Shown in pieces: positions 53,212 through 62,217 of a stretch of DNA of 64,000 nucleotides. A program made the position numbers and the translations under genes. The DNA lies in contig NZ_AEYF01000055.1 in NCBI RefSeq assembly GCF_000292525.1, positions 124,001 to 188,000 of the forward strand. The letters run 5' to 3'. The notes under the pieces are model-generated. The model worked only from the letters and a program-made list of their open reading frames with translations, searched no databases and was not told where the DNA came from. The stretch comes from Rhizobium sp. CCGE 510. Its GTDB lineage: Bacteria; Pseudomonadota; Alphaproteobacteria; Rhizobiales; Rhizobiaceae. The number at the start of each line of letters is the position of its first letter. Position 1 is the stretch's first letter.

Positions 53212-54792
53212 TCACTCCGCGGCCGGGACGAGGGCTTCGGAAATCAGCACGGCTTCCGGCTCGTCGTCCGGCTCCGGCCCTTGTTTGATCGCCTTGATCA
53301 TCAGGCTCATCTCGATGACGATCAGCACCGTGTAGAGCGTAGCAAAACCGATGATGGTCAAAAGCACGGTACCGGCGCCGAGGCTGGAGACGGCAGCAGC
53401 CGTTGGCAGCACGCCTTCGATCACCCAGGGCTGACGGCCGAATTCGGCGACGACCCAGCCGAGTTCTATGGCGACGAAGGGCAGGGGGATTGCCAGCACG
53501 GCAATCCGCAGAAGCAGTGGATATTTGTCGAGGTGGCGGCGCGCCGACAGCCAGAAGAAGGTGGCAGTCAGCAAGATGAAGAAGATGCCGAGGCCGACCA
53601 TGATACGGAATGACCAGAAGAGCGTCGGCACGTGCGGGATCGTATCACGCGCGGCCTGAGCGATCTGCGCGTCGGTCGCCTGGCGCGGATCGTCGACATA
53701 GCGCTTCAGGAGCAGGGCATAACCGAGATCATGGCCGAGCTCCTCGAAGGAGCTGCGGACTTCCTGGGCGACCTGATCCTGGGCTGGCGCCGCGCGGATC
53801 TGCGCCAGCGCATCATAGGCCTTGATCCCGTCGCGGATGCGGACCTCGGCCTGCTGTTCGAGCTTGTCGATGCCGGGGATTTCGGTCGTCAGCGACCGTG
53901 TGCCGATCAACCCCATGACCCACGGGATATGGACGGCGAAATGCGTCTCGCGCGCTTCCTGATCGGGGAAGCCGAAGGCGGTAAAGGCGGCCGGCGCCGG
54001 CTCGGTCTTCCACATGCCCTCGATCGCGGCGAGCTTCATCTTCTGGTTCTCGGTGGCGAGATAACCGCTCTCGTCGCCAAGCACGACCACGGAAAGGGCC
54101 GAGGCGAGGCCGAAGGAGGCCGCCACCGTCATCGAACGCTTGGCAAGCTCGATATGCCGGCCCTTCAGCACATACCAGGCCGAGACGCCGAGCACGAAGA
54201 TCGAGGCGCAGACATACCCTGCCGATACGGTGTGGACGAATTTCGCCTGGGCGACCGGATTGAAGACCACGTCGAAGAAGCTAGTGATCTCCATGCGCAT
54301 CGTCTGCGGATTGAGCGCCGATCCCACTGGATTCTGCATCCAGCCATTGGCAATCAGGATCCAGAGGGCCGAAAAGTTCGAGCCGAGAGCGACCGCCCAG
54401 GTGGCGACGAGATGGCCGACCTTCGACAGCTTGTCCCAGCCGAAGAAGAACAGACCGACGAAGGTTGCCTCAAGGAAGAAGGCCATCAGGCCTTCGATCG
54501 CCAGCGGCGCGCCGAAGATGTCGCCGACATAATAGCTGTAGTAGCTCCAGTTCATGCCGAACTGGAATTCCATGACGATACCGGTGGCGACACCGATCAC
54601 GAAATTGATGCCGAACAGCGTGCCCCAGAATTTCGTCATCTGCCGCCAGATCTGGCGGCCGGTCATGACATAGACGGTTTCCATGATCGCCAAGAGCACG
54701 GACAGGCCGAGCGTCAGCGGCACGAATAGGAAGTGGTAAAGCGCCGTCAGCGCGAATTGAAAGCGCGAAAGTGCTACGATATCTAGTTCCAT
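53212..54792 (-). CDS. cydA: Cytochrome bd ubiquinol oxidase subunit I
   Basis: A 526-residue inner-membrane subunit carrying haems b558, b595 and d. The start MELDIVALSRFQFALTALYH places the axial His at residue 20. FVHTVSAGYVCASIFVLGVSAWY has the second His, FWSFRIMVGLG includes the Met ligand, and EFGRQPWVIEGVLPT is the conserved GRQPW loop. The length fits the long-Q-loop form. ATG 54792 is used because a 27-residue upstream extension has no family similarity. It follows cydC after 77 nt. Confidence 0.95.
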   Translation of the reverse strand: MELDIVALSRFQFALTALYHFLFVPLTLGLSVLLAIMETVYVMTGRQIWRQMTKFWGTLFGINFVIGVATGIVMEFQFGMNWSYYSYYVGDIFGAPLAIEGLMAFFLEATFVGLFFFGWDKLSKVGHLVATWAVALGSNFSALWILIANGWMQNPVGSALNPQTMRMEITSFFDVVFNPVAQAKFVHTVSAGYVCASIFVLGVSAWYVLKGRHIELAKRSMTVAASFGLASALSVVVLGDESGYLATENQKMKLAAIEGMWKTEPAPAAFTAFGFPDQEARETHFAVHIPWVMGLIGTRSLTTEIPGIDKLEQQAEVRIRDGIKAYDALAQIRAAPAQDQVAQEVRSSFEELGHDLGYALLLKRYVDDPRQATDAQIAQAARDTIPHVPTLFWSFRIMVGLGIFFILLTATFFWLSARRHLDKYPLLLRIAVLAIPLPFVAIELGWVVAEFGRQPWVIEGVLPTAAAVSSLGAGTVLLTIIGFATLYTVLIVIEMSLMIKAIKQGPEPDDEPEAVLISEALVPAAE

Positions 54793-54869
54793 TTGTCTTT
54801 CTCCCACGGTCCCACGGGGTACGGAGCGTTCCTCAGCGCCGACCGGCGCCTGAGGGCATGCGATCTTGC

Positions 54870-56552
54870 TCAATCCGGCCGAAGCCGATCGAGCGCCTTT
54901 CCGAACGCCGCCTCTCCGCGGCGCGAAACCTCTAGAATGCGGCCGCCTTCGATGACGGCGATGCGGTCCGCGATGGCTGCCTCGCGGCGAATATGCGTGG
55001 CGATGACCAGCGAGCGCCCTGCCGCCACTGCCGAGAGACGTTGGAGCACATCCCGGGCGGTGTCGCCGTCGAGACCTTCAGTCGGCTCGTCGAGCAGCCA
55101 GAGCGGCGTGTCGCGCAGGAAGAGCCGCGCAAGCGCCAGCCGGCGCGACTGGCCGCCCGAAAGGCCGAGCCCGCCTTCGCCGAGCGGCGTATCGATCCCC
55201 CGCGGCATGGCCTCGACATCAGCAAGCAGACCGGCCGCAGCGAGCACTTCCCGAAGGCGCGCCTCGCTTGCTTCCGGGTTCGCAAGGCTGAGATTGCCGC
55301 GCAGGCTGTCCTCGAAGAGTTCCGTCCGTTGCGTCAGCAAGGTCGCCGTTTGCGCGGCGACGCTTCCCGTCTTTGCCGACAATTCACCTGAGAGCACGGC
55401 AAGCAGGCTCGACTTGCCGGCGCCGCTGCTGCCGATGACGGCAAGGCACTCGCCCTGGTGGAGCTCGATGCCTTGAAGTGTTGGCATGGCGGAGTTTTCA
55501 TGGAAGGCCGACACATCCATCAGCGAAAAGGCGTATCCCGGTAGTGGCGGCGCCAATGGTTCGGGAGCCGCCGTGACGGTAAGCCGTGGCGCGACACGCC
55601 TTGCCGCAAGCAGCGTCCGCCCAAGTTCCAGAGCACCGCGGCGCAACGCCGCAAAGGGTTCGACGGCCGCGAAGGCGACGAGCAAGCCGAGGGCCGCAAC
55701 AGGGGCGGTGATCACTTTCGCTTCCACAAGGGTGCCGACGGCAAGCAGCGATGCCGTGAGCAAGAGGGTGGAGACAAGGCCGAAGCCAAATGTCAGGCCG
55801 GTCTCGATGCGGTTCAATCGGTCGTCGGCGCAGGCGGCGTAGTGGTCGGCGACAGCGATTGCCTCTCTCTGCGCGCCAAGCCGGCCGGCCATCAGGATAT
55901 CGGTCTGACCGGCGACGAGATCGATCGTCCGCGACCGCAACGCCTCGATGCCATGGGCGCGCCTGCGGGCGTGTTTACGCGCCGCTCGAGCGGCGATCAG
56001 AGGCAAACCAAATCCCGCGCCGGCGAGAAAGAGCCCAAAGAAGAGGCCGAACAACGGATGCAGCAGCCCCAGCACGACGCTTACCGCAAGGGTAGCGCCG
56101 ATCGCCACCGCAGTCGGGACGAGGATGCGGAGATACAGCGAATCGAGCGCGTCGATATCAGCCGTCAGCCGGAAAAGCAGCCTTGCAGGACGATGCAAAA
56201 GCGAACGCGCCGCACCCGGTTCAGCGAAGCCGCGAAACAGCCTTTCGCGAAGAGCCGCGAGCACACCGAGCGTCGCGTCATGAGTCGCAAGCCTTTCACC
56301 GTAACGTGCTGCCGTGCGGACAATGGCGAGCAGGCGGATGCCTGCCGAGGGCACAAAGACGTCGAAGGTGATGGCGGCAACGGAAAGGCCGGCAAGCGAC
56401 GTGGCGGTGATGAACCAGCCGGATAGGCCGAGCAAGGCGATGCCGGCTGTGACCGTCGCTGCCGAAAGTGCGGCGCCGAGCAGCAGCGCGCGCCGGCGCT
56501 CGGCAAAAAACAGACGCAGGACCGGTTTGAGGTCTGCTGCAAATGTGCTCAT
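54870..56552 (-). CDS. cydC: Thiol reductant ABC exporter subunit CydC
   Basis: A 560-residue half-transporter with membrane helices in the first 320 residues (LLLGAALSAATVTAGIALLGLSGWF) and an ATPase domain after about residue 345: Walker A GSSGAGKSSLLAVLSGEL, signature LSGGQSRRLALARLF, Walker B LWLLDEPTEGLD. With CydD it exports cysteine/glutathione to the periplasm, needed for bd oxidase assembly. It overlaps cydD by 4 nt. Confidence 0.93.
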   Translation of the reverse strand: MSTFAADLKPVLRLFFAERRRALLLGAALSAATVTAGIALLGLSGWFITATSLAGLSVAAITFDVFVPSAGIRLLAIVRTAARYGERLATHDATLGVLAALRERLFRGFAEPGAARSLLHRPARLLFRLTADIDALDSLYLRILVPTAVAIGATLAVSVVLGLLHPLFGLFFGLFLAGAGFGLPLIAARAARKHARRRAHGIEALRSRTIDLVAGQTDILMAGRLGAQREAIAVADHYAACADDRLNRIETGLTFGFGLVSTLLLTASLLAVGTLVEAKVITAPVAALGLLVAFAAVEPFAALRRGALELGRTLLAARRVAPRLTVTAAPEPLAPPLPGYAFSLMDVSAFHENSAMPTLQGIELHQGECLAVIGSSGAGKSSLLAVLSGELSAKTGSVAAQTATLLTQRTELFEDSLRGNLSLANPEASEARLREVLAAAGLLADVEAMPRGIDTPLGEGGLGLSGGQSRRLALARLFLRDTPLWLLDEPTEGLDGDTARDVLQRLSAVAAGRSLVIATHIRREAAIADRIAVIEGGRILEVSRRGEAAFGKALDRLRPD

Positions 56553-58294
56553 TCGGCGGCCTCCCTGATCATGATATCGGCGTCGATGCGCATGGTGCGA
56601 TGCATGCGCGCGGCAAGCCGCGGATCATGGGTCGCAACGATCAAAGTGCGGCCGATAGCGAGCGAAAGCAGGCTCTCGGTGACCTCGGCAGCGGTGGCGG
56701 CATCGAGATGCGCGGTCGGCTCGTCGGCAAGGATGATCCTCAGATGCGGATTGCAGGCGGCACGGGCGATCGCAAGCCGCAGCGCCTCGCCGCCGGAAAG
56801 ACCGATGCCGCCCTCGCCGAGCGGCCGACTGCCATAGGCTTCGGCCACTTTTCCCAGTCTCGCGGCATCCAGTGCATCGGCAACATCGCCGCGCAGCACG
56901 CCGGGCCTTCCGAGCGCGATATTCCCCGCAATGGTGCCGGCAAAGATATGCGGCTTCTGGCCGATCCACGCCATGCCGCCGCGCAAGAGTGCTGCGGTAT
57001 CATCCGCAAGCTCGAGGCCGCCGATGACGATGCGGCCGCCGGTGCAGGGCGCCAGTCCCGCCATCAGCGAAAGCAGCGTCGATTTTCCGGAACCGCTGGC
57101 CCCGAGCAGCGCCAGATGTTCGCCGGCAGCGATATCGAGGTTGAAATCACCGAGGATCAACGGTTCGTCGGCGCCATAGCGAAAGGCGAGATTTTCAAGG
57201 CGAATGGCCGGTGTTTCGGCGACGACAGGTACCGCTGGCGCGATTTCGGCTGCTCCTCGAATAGACAGACCGCCTTCAGCCAGAGCGTCAAGCGCCTTCA
57301 GCGCCGCTTCGCCGGCCGCCCGATCGTGCCAGACGGCCGAGAGTTCGCGCAGCGGCTCGAAAAAGGCCGGCGCCAGCAGCAGGATGAACAGTCCCTCGGT
57401 CAGGTCGAGCTGGCCGACCCAAGTGCCGAAGCGGATTTCTCCGAGCAGGCTGAAGCCGACATAGACGGCAATCATCGCCACGCCGAGTGCGGCGAAAAGT
57501 TCGAGCACGGCCGAGGAGAGAAAGGCGATCTTCAGCACCGCCATGGTGCGCAGACGCAGCGATTGCGCCTCCCGGCGCAGCTGCAGCGCCGTTGCATCCA
57601 CCGCATCGAGCGCACGGATCGTCGCCAGTCCACGCAGCCGATCGAGCAGGAAACCGTTGAGGCCACCGGTCGCAACGAGTTGTCTTTCGCTGGCCGCCTG
57701 GGCGCGCCAGCCGATCAGCGCCATAAAGATCGGGATCAGCGGCGCGGCAAACAGCAACACCAGCGCGCCGACCCAGGAGACCGGAAAGATGACAGCAAGA
57801 ATGATGAGCGGCACAAGGCTCGCCTTCATGCGCGCTGGCTGGAAACGGGCGAGATAGGGCACGATGAGTTCGGCTTGCTCACCAAGCACGCTTGCGGCTT
57901 TGCCGGAGGCCTGCCGGCCACGATCGATCGGCGATGATATCGAAAGTGCCGCAGCGGCGGCCCGTCGCCTGCGGCTGAGTTCAGCGCGCGCGACATGAAA
58001 GGCCAGCCGGCCACCAGCCGCGTCGAGACAACTCTTTGCAAATCCGAGCAGGAGGATACCCAGGGCCGGCCAGAGAACATCCTGCAATCCGCCGCCATCA
58101 GCGATGCGCCCGACCGAGGCGGCCAGCAGCCCAGCCTGCGGAATCCAGACCGCGGCTGCCAATGCCTGCAGCATCGCCGCTCTGCGCAGCCCGCCCTTCG
58201 CATCATCCGGGCCGGTGATGGACGACACGGTATCGCCGTCCGCCACCGGTGCGGTCTTCCTCCTGTCCTTTGCGTCGAAGAAAGCGGTGCCCAT
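56549..58294 (-). CDS. cydD: Thiol reductant ABC exporter subunit CydD
   Basis: A 581-residue half-transporter. The membrane domain is about 30-330 (LQALAAAVWIPQAGLLAASVGRIADGGG and LVLLFAAPLIPIFMALIGW). ATPase domain: Walker A GASGSGKSTLLSLMAGL, signature LSGGEALRLAIARA, Walker B ILADEPTAHLD. CydD is named by its position before CydC and by the usual order. It starts 4 nt after the regulator stop at 58299. Confidence 0.93.
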   Translation of the reverse strand: MGTAFFDAKDRRKTAPVADGDTVSSITGPDDAKGGLRRAAMLQALAAAVWIPQAGLLAASVGRIADGGGLQDVLWPALGILLLGFAKSCLDAAGGRLAFHVARAELSRRRRAAAAALSISSPIDRGRQASGKAASVLGEQAELIVPYLARFQPARMKASLVPLIILAVIFPVSWVGALVLLFAAPLIPIFMALIGWRAQAASERQLVATGGLNGFLLDRLRGLATIRALDAVDATALQLRREAQSLRLRTMAVLKIAFLSSAVLELFAALGVAMIAVYVGFSLLGEIRFGTWVGQLDLTEGLFILLLAPAFFEPLRELSAVWHDRAAGEAALKALDALAEGGLSIRGAAEIAPAVPVVAETPAIRLENLAFRYGADEPLILGDFNLDIAAGEHLALLGASGSGKSTLLSLMAGLAPCTGGRIVIGGLELADDTAALLRGGMAWIGQKPHIFAGTIAGNIALGRPGVLRGDVADALDAARLGKVAEAYGSRPLGEGGIGLSGGEALRLAIARAACNPHLRIILADEPTAHLDAATAAEVTESLLSLAIGRTLIVATHDPRLAARMHRTMRIDADIMIREAAE

Positions 58295-58298
58295 GGCG

Positions 58299-58877
58299 CT
58301 AACTCTTGTTCGCAGGATTCGGCCGGCGGCCGCGGCCGAGCGAAACGACCCGGTCCTTGGCCTCCAGAAGCTTGGTTACCTTCGCACCCAGCGAGAGTAA
58401 CGTTGCGAGCCTTTCCGTTTCAAGTTGTTTTACGTCTTCATACCAATGGGTCAGCTGCTCGATCAGCGTGTGCATCTCGTTCATGCGTATCTGCGCATGG
58501 CGTTCGGCCTCGCTGGCCGGCCGTTGCATCAGGATTTCGCGCAGAACCGACAGCGTCGGATCGACTTCGCGCTTCTTTCGTTCCTCGGCAAGCGTCCTCA
58601 ATATCAACCAGACATCATCAGGCGTGGTGAAGAAATCGCGGCGATCGTCCGGCCTGTGTTTGAGAAGGACGAGATTCCAGGCCTGCAGTTCCCGCAGGCT
58701 CATCGACACGTTGGAGCGCGAAATGCCGAGCGACTCGGCGATCTCTTCGGCGCAGAGCGGTGCGGGGGAAACGAAGAGCAGGGCGTAGATCTGGCCGACC
58801 GTGCGGTTTATTCCCCAGCGCGATCCCATTTCGCCGAAGTGAAGAACGAAGGACTGGACGAGAGGCGGAAGGTTCAT
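58299..58877 (-). CDS. GbsR/MarR-type transcriptional regulator of the cyd locus
   Basis: A 192-residue regulator. The winged helix (about residues 20-90) contains INRTVGQIYALLFVSPAPLCAEEIAESLGISRSNVSMSLRELQAW, the GbsR pattern. A coiled, charged C-terminal half follows (LIEQLTHWYEDVKQLETERL). It is the first gene of the cyd operon, and a 20-bp palindrome lies 22 nt before its start, so autoregulation is likely. The ATG at 58877 is chosen over the longer frame because that extension runs through the palindrome. Confidence 0.85.
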   Translation of the reverse strand: MNLPPLVQSFVLHFGEMGSRWGINRTVGQIYALLFVSPAPLCAEEIAESLGISRSNVSMSLRELQAWNLVLLKHRPDDRRDFFTTPDDVWLILRTLAEERKKREVDPTLSVLREILMQRPASEAERHAQIRMNEMHTLIEQLTHWYEDVKQLETERLATLLSLGAKVTKLLEAKDRVVSLGRGRRPNPANKS

Positions 58878-58899
58878 CGTTGTTTCCGTTGCGTCTGTG

Positions 58900-58919
58900 A
58901 TTTCAGAAATTTCTGAAAT
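58900..58919. promoter_or_regulatory. 20-bp perfect palindrome, operator of the cyd regulator
   Basis: ATTTCAGAAA (58900-58909) and its exact reverse complement TTTCTGAAAT (58910-58919) adjoin with no spacer. It lies 23-42 bp upstream of the regulator start, the normal place for a MarR/GbsR operator. Confidence 0.75.
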
Positions 58920-59031
58920 TACTGTATTCACTGTCACACCTCGTCGACAACCGGCAAGGCGGGCCTGCGTCAATTTGGATGGCCATTCGTTGATCGTGCG
59001 TCAGATATAACCCGACGCGACAGGGCTGGAT

Positions 59032-59045
59032 TTGATTTGGATCAA
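59032..59045. promoter_or_regulatory. FNR/FixK-type box upstream of the cyd operon
   Basis: TTGATTTGGATCAA matches the anaerobox TTGAT-N4-ATCAA exactly. It is 155 bp upstream of the regulator start and lies between the hupE terminator and the cyd genes, so it should serve the cyd promoter. FnrN/FixK activate genes for low-oxygen respiration in rhizobia. Confidence 0.75.
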
Positions 59046-59074
59046 GTCCGCCGCACTCTGCGGCTTGACGCAAA

Positions 59075-59102
59075 AACGCCCGGCAAGGCGTTACCGGGCG
59101 TT
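59075..59102 (-). terminator. Terminator after the HupE-type gene
   Basis: AACGCCCGG (59075-59083) and CCGGGCGTT (59094-59102) form a perfect 9-bp stem. On the minus strand a TTTTTG run follows. It is 64 nt downstream of the gene stop at 59166. Confidence 0.8.
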
Positions 59103-59165
59103 CTGGTGGGACTGCAATGTATAATGCGCGCCGCCACGGGTCGTGGCGGGCAGAATGCCGTCAGC

Positions 59166-59765
59166 TCAGATCACGCCGACAAGAATGCCGACACCGGCAA
59201 CAGCGGCAAGACCGCCGGCGGTGCGTACGACGAAGGACCCTTGCCGCTCGCCAACGCGAGCGATCAGAAAGCCGAGACCGAGGCCAGTGGCATGAAGCAG
59301 CGCAGTCGCGATCATGAAACCGGTAGCGTAAGCAGCACCGCCGGCATCCTCTGGCATCTCCGCCCCGTGGGCGTGCCCGTGGAAGATCGCGAAAAGGCCG
59401 ACGACACCCATCGCAACAGCGGTCGGCGCCTTGACGTTGAGGGCAACGATCGCACCAAGGACGATGACGGAAAGCGCGATGCCGGTTTCAACGAAGGGAA
59501 CATTGACACCGGCGACACCGAGGGCACCGCCGAGCGCCATCACCAGAACGAAGGTCGTCGGCACCAACCAGATGGCGCGGCCACCGAGCTGAAAAGCGAA
59601 GACGCCGACCATTACCATCGCGAGGATATGATCGAGACCGGAAACGGGATGACTGAAGCCATGCACAAAGCCGGAGGTCTGACCAACGCCGGTATGCGCA
59701 TAGGCGACGGCTGGAAGCGCGGCGGCAGCCAAGGCAAGCAAGCCGCTCTTGAGTGCTGATTTCAT
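59166..59765 (-). CDS. HupE/UreJ-family metal permease
   Basis: A 199-residue membrane protein with an N-terminal signal-like helix (SGLLALAAAALPAVAYAH) and about six helices. The HPVSGLDHILAMVMVGVFA segment carries the HupE His-x5-Asp-His motif, and FHGHAHGAEMP is the second family motif. Such proteins import Ni2+ or Co2+. No hydrogenase or urease gene is nearby, so the metal partner is unclear. It ends with a good terminator. Confidence 0.88.
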   Translation of the reverse strand: MKSALKSGLLALAAAALPAVAYAHTGVGQTSGFVHGFSHPVSGLDHILAMVMVGVFAFQLGGRAIWLVPTTFVLVMALGGALGVAGVNVPFVETGIALSVIVLGAIVALNVKAPTAVAMGVVGLFAIFHGHAHGAEMPEDAGGAAYATGFMIATALLHATGLGLGFLIARVGERQGSFVVRTAGGLAAVAGVGILVGVI

Positions 59766-60065
59766 GGGTTCATTCCTCGTGAGTTTCGAAATCCTGCGAC
59801 CGCCGAACACGGGCCTGGTTCCAAGTGGCGCGCCTCACGCTAATTTAAAGAATTCGTGTCGTCAACGAAAATGCCCGTGAAATACCAAGCCGATTCAACT
59901 GCTTATCTGATAGGCAGATGCCGCTTTCGATAGCGTCGCCCAGCACATCGGCCGGCGCGCCGCGCACCTCCGGGTTTTGTTTCTTCCATGACCTGGAAAC
60001 GGCCCGGCGCAGCGGCTATCAATCGCCAACCGAGGCGGCGTATCGCCGCGATGGAGGAGACGCCC

Positions 60066-61096
60066 ATGACGAATATCGAACGACCGCTGGCGATCAGCGC
60101 GCCCGAGCCGCGCACGCTCGATCTGATCTTCAGCGACAAGGCGCGCGCCGAACTGCATGCGAAATACGAGATCGTCGAGGCCGATCCAGAGAATATCGCC
60201 GGGCTCGACGACGAGATCCTCGCCAGGACACGTTACATCATTGGCCAACCGCCGCTTTCGGCGGAAACATTGGCAAGAATGCCTGCCTTGCGCTCGATCC
60301 TCAACGTCGAAAGCAATCTCTTGAACAACATGCCCTATGAGGTGCTTTTTGAGCGCGGCATCCATGTTGTCACGACCGGGCAGGTTTTTGCCGAGCCGGT
60401 TGCCGAAATCGGTCTCGGCTTCGCGCTGGCCCTGGCGCGCGGTATCGTCGATGCGGATGTCGCTTTCCGCCAGGGCACCGAACTCTGGGGCGGGAGGGCA
60501 ATGCGAGCGCGCGGCTGATCGCCGGTTCAGAGATCGGCATCGTTGGCTTCGGCGATCTCGGCAAGGCACTGCGCCGGCTGCTGTCCGGCTTCAGGGCGCG
60601 CATCAGGGTGTTCGATCCCTGGCTGCCCCACTCGATCCTCGAGGAAAACGGCGTCGAGCCGGCAAGCCTGGAGGATGTCCTGACGAAGAGCGATTTCCTC
60701 TTCGTCGTTGCCGCCGTCACCAGCGAAAACAAGGGATTTCTCGGCACCGAGGCCTTCGCCAGCATGCGCAGGGGTGCGGCCTTCATCCTGCTCAGCCGTG
60801 CCGACGTCGTCGATTTCGATGCGCTGATGGCCGCGGTGTCGTCAGGCCAAATCGTCGCGGCAAGCGACGTTTATCCGCAGGAGCCGCTGCCGCCCGACCA
60901 CCCGGTGCGGAGCTTGAAAGGCTTCATCCGCTCGTCCCACCGGGCCGGAGCCCTCGACAGCGCCTTCAAGAAGATGGGCGACATGGTACTCGAAGACATG
61001 GACCTGATGGATCGCGGCCTGCCGCCGATGCGCTGCAAGCGGGCGGAACGCGAAACGGTTTCGCGCATGCGTTCCAAACCGGTCGCGGTCAATTAA
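60066..61096 (+). pseudogene. D-isomer-specific 2-hydroxyacid dehydrogenase, frameshifted
   Basis: The N-terminal half (ATG 60066) reads LSAETLARMPALRSILNVESNLLNN and VVTTGQVFAEPVAEIGLGFALALARGI. Near 60495, where GGCGGGAGGG stands, one G is missing from the expected run, and the frame ends in GRAMRARG. The other frame restores GEIG-like NAD motif GIVGFGDLGKALRRLL, then DVYPQEPLPPDHPVRSL and SSHRAGALDS with the catalytic His. Repaired, the protein would have 343 residues. Loss of one G in a short G run is a common sequencing error. Substrate unknown. Confidence 0.8.
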
Positions 61097-61106
61097 GCCA
61101 GGAGAG

Positions 61107-61125
61107 GCGCCGCTTCAGGCGGCGC
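61107..61125. terminator. Small hairpin between the convergent dehydrogenase and Tim44 genes
   Basis: GCGCCGC (61107-61113) and GCGGCGC (61119-61125) form a 7-bp GC stem with a 5-nt loop, overlapping the 3' end of the Tim44 gene. No T-run is obvious. Confidence 0.45.
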
Positions 61126-62134
61126 GCTGCTCGCTTCCCTGGATCGCGGCGAGTTTCCAGTCGGCGCCGGGCTTGCGCACGAAGGTCCAGACCTCGATGC
61201 TTTCGCTCGGGCGGCGATCGTCGCCCGAAACGACGCGGCCACTGTCGCGTTCGACCATGGCATCGATCGAGGAGTAACGCATGGCGAGCGTTGCATACTC
61301 CCCGCCATCTTCGCGCCAGGCCTCGGCGATATCACCCTGCAGCAGCTTGACGTCAGAGACGCGGTTGCGCACGCCGTTGGTGGCGTTTTCGCCGAGTTCC
61401 TCGGCAAGATAAGACATCGCTTCGGGTGTCGTCAGCCGGCGCAAAGTGCCGTAATCCTCGGCACCGTAAGCGGTCTGAACATCGGTCAGCAGTTCCTCGA
61501 ACTGGTCGAGGTCGGCCTGCGCCAGCCCGATCTCGTCGCTCGGGCGGTTGCCGCGCGAGGACGAACCTGAACCGGCAGCCGAACCAATTGTCGGGATCTG
61601 GAAGGACGAGTTGCTTGCTGGCGACATCCCATAGGACTGCTGGCCATAGGACTGACCAAAGGAGCCGCTTTGGCCACCGGCACCGTAGGAAGGTTGGCGC
61701 CGGTTAGCGAAATAACGCATGGCGAGCATGACGGCACCGCCGATCAGCGCAATCTGCAGCAGCAGTCCGAGGAAGCCGAATCCGCCGCCGAAACCGTGGC
61801 CAAGCAGCATGCCGAGCAAGCCGCCGGCAATCAGGCCGCCGATCATCGAGCGGCCAAAGCCGCCAAAGAGACCGGGGCGCTGGGCGCCGAAGGGCTGCTG
61901 AGCAGTAGCAGGTGCCGTGGTCTGCGTGCGCGGCGTCATCGATCGTTCGATCGGTGCGGCAGGGGCGGGCGCAGTTTGGGTGACAGGCGGAGCCTGGAAG
62001 GTCCGCGTACCGCGACTCCCGAAACCGCCGCCGGCGCGGCGCGCTTCGGCAGAGTCGAGGGAAGCAAAAATGGTAGCGCTCGTCAGGACGGCAATGGCCG
62101 CAATCTTGGCAAAACGCGAAACGGCACTCGGCAT
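61115..62134 (-). CDS. Tim44-like domain protein, exported or membrane-bound
   Basis: A 339-residue protein. It has a signal peptide at about 1-30 (FAKIAAIAVLTSATIFASLDSAEA), a Gly/Pro/Gln-rich low-complexity stretch with a glycine-rich hydrophobic segment at about 95-145 (GGLIAGGLLGMLLGHGFGG, then a second helix), and a C-terminal Tim44/MBA1-like domain (DLDQFEELLTDVQTAYGAEDYGTLRRLTTPEAM onward). The ATG at 62134 gives the signal peptide. Bacterial members lie at the membrane; function is not established. Confidence 0.85.
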   Translation of the reverse strand: MPSAVSRFAKIAAIAVLTSATIFASLDSAEARRAGGGFGSRGTRTFQAPPVTQTAPAPAAPIERSMTPRTQTTAPATAQQPFGAQRPGLFGGFGRSMIGGLIAGGLLGMLLGHGFGGGFGFLGLLLQIALIGGAVMLAMRYFANRRQPSYGAGGQSGSFGQSYGQQSYGMSPASNSSFQIPTIGSAAGSGSSSRGNRPSDEIGLAQADLDQFEELLTDVQTAYGAEDYGTLRRLTTPEAMSYLAEELGENATNGVRNRVSDVKLLQGDIAEAWREDGGEYATLAMRYSSIDAMVERDSGRVVSGDDRRPSESIEVWTFVRKPGADWKLAAIQGSEQRAA

Positions 62135-62217
62135 TCCTGATCTCCTGTCATACACAGTCACGGCATGTCGGGATAGAATATAGGTACTCTTTCGCAGGTT
62201 TGAAGTTTTTTCACGCC

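Noticed and set aside
53632..54729. Plus-strand frame of 365 codons
   Set aside because: Antisense to cydA, whose identity is certain.
56543..57937. Plus-strand frame of 464 codons
   Set aside because: Antisense to cydD, with no recognisable domain.
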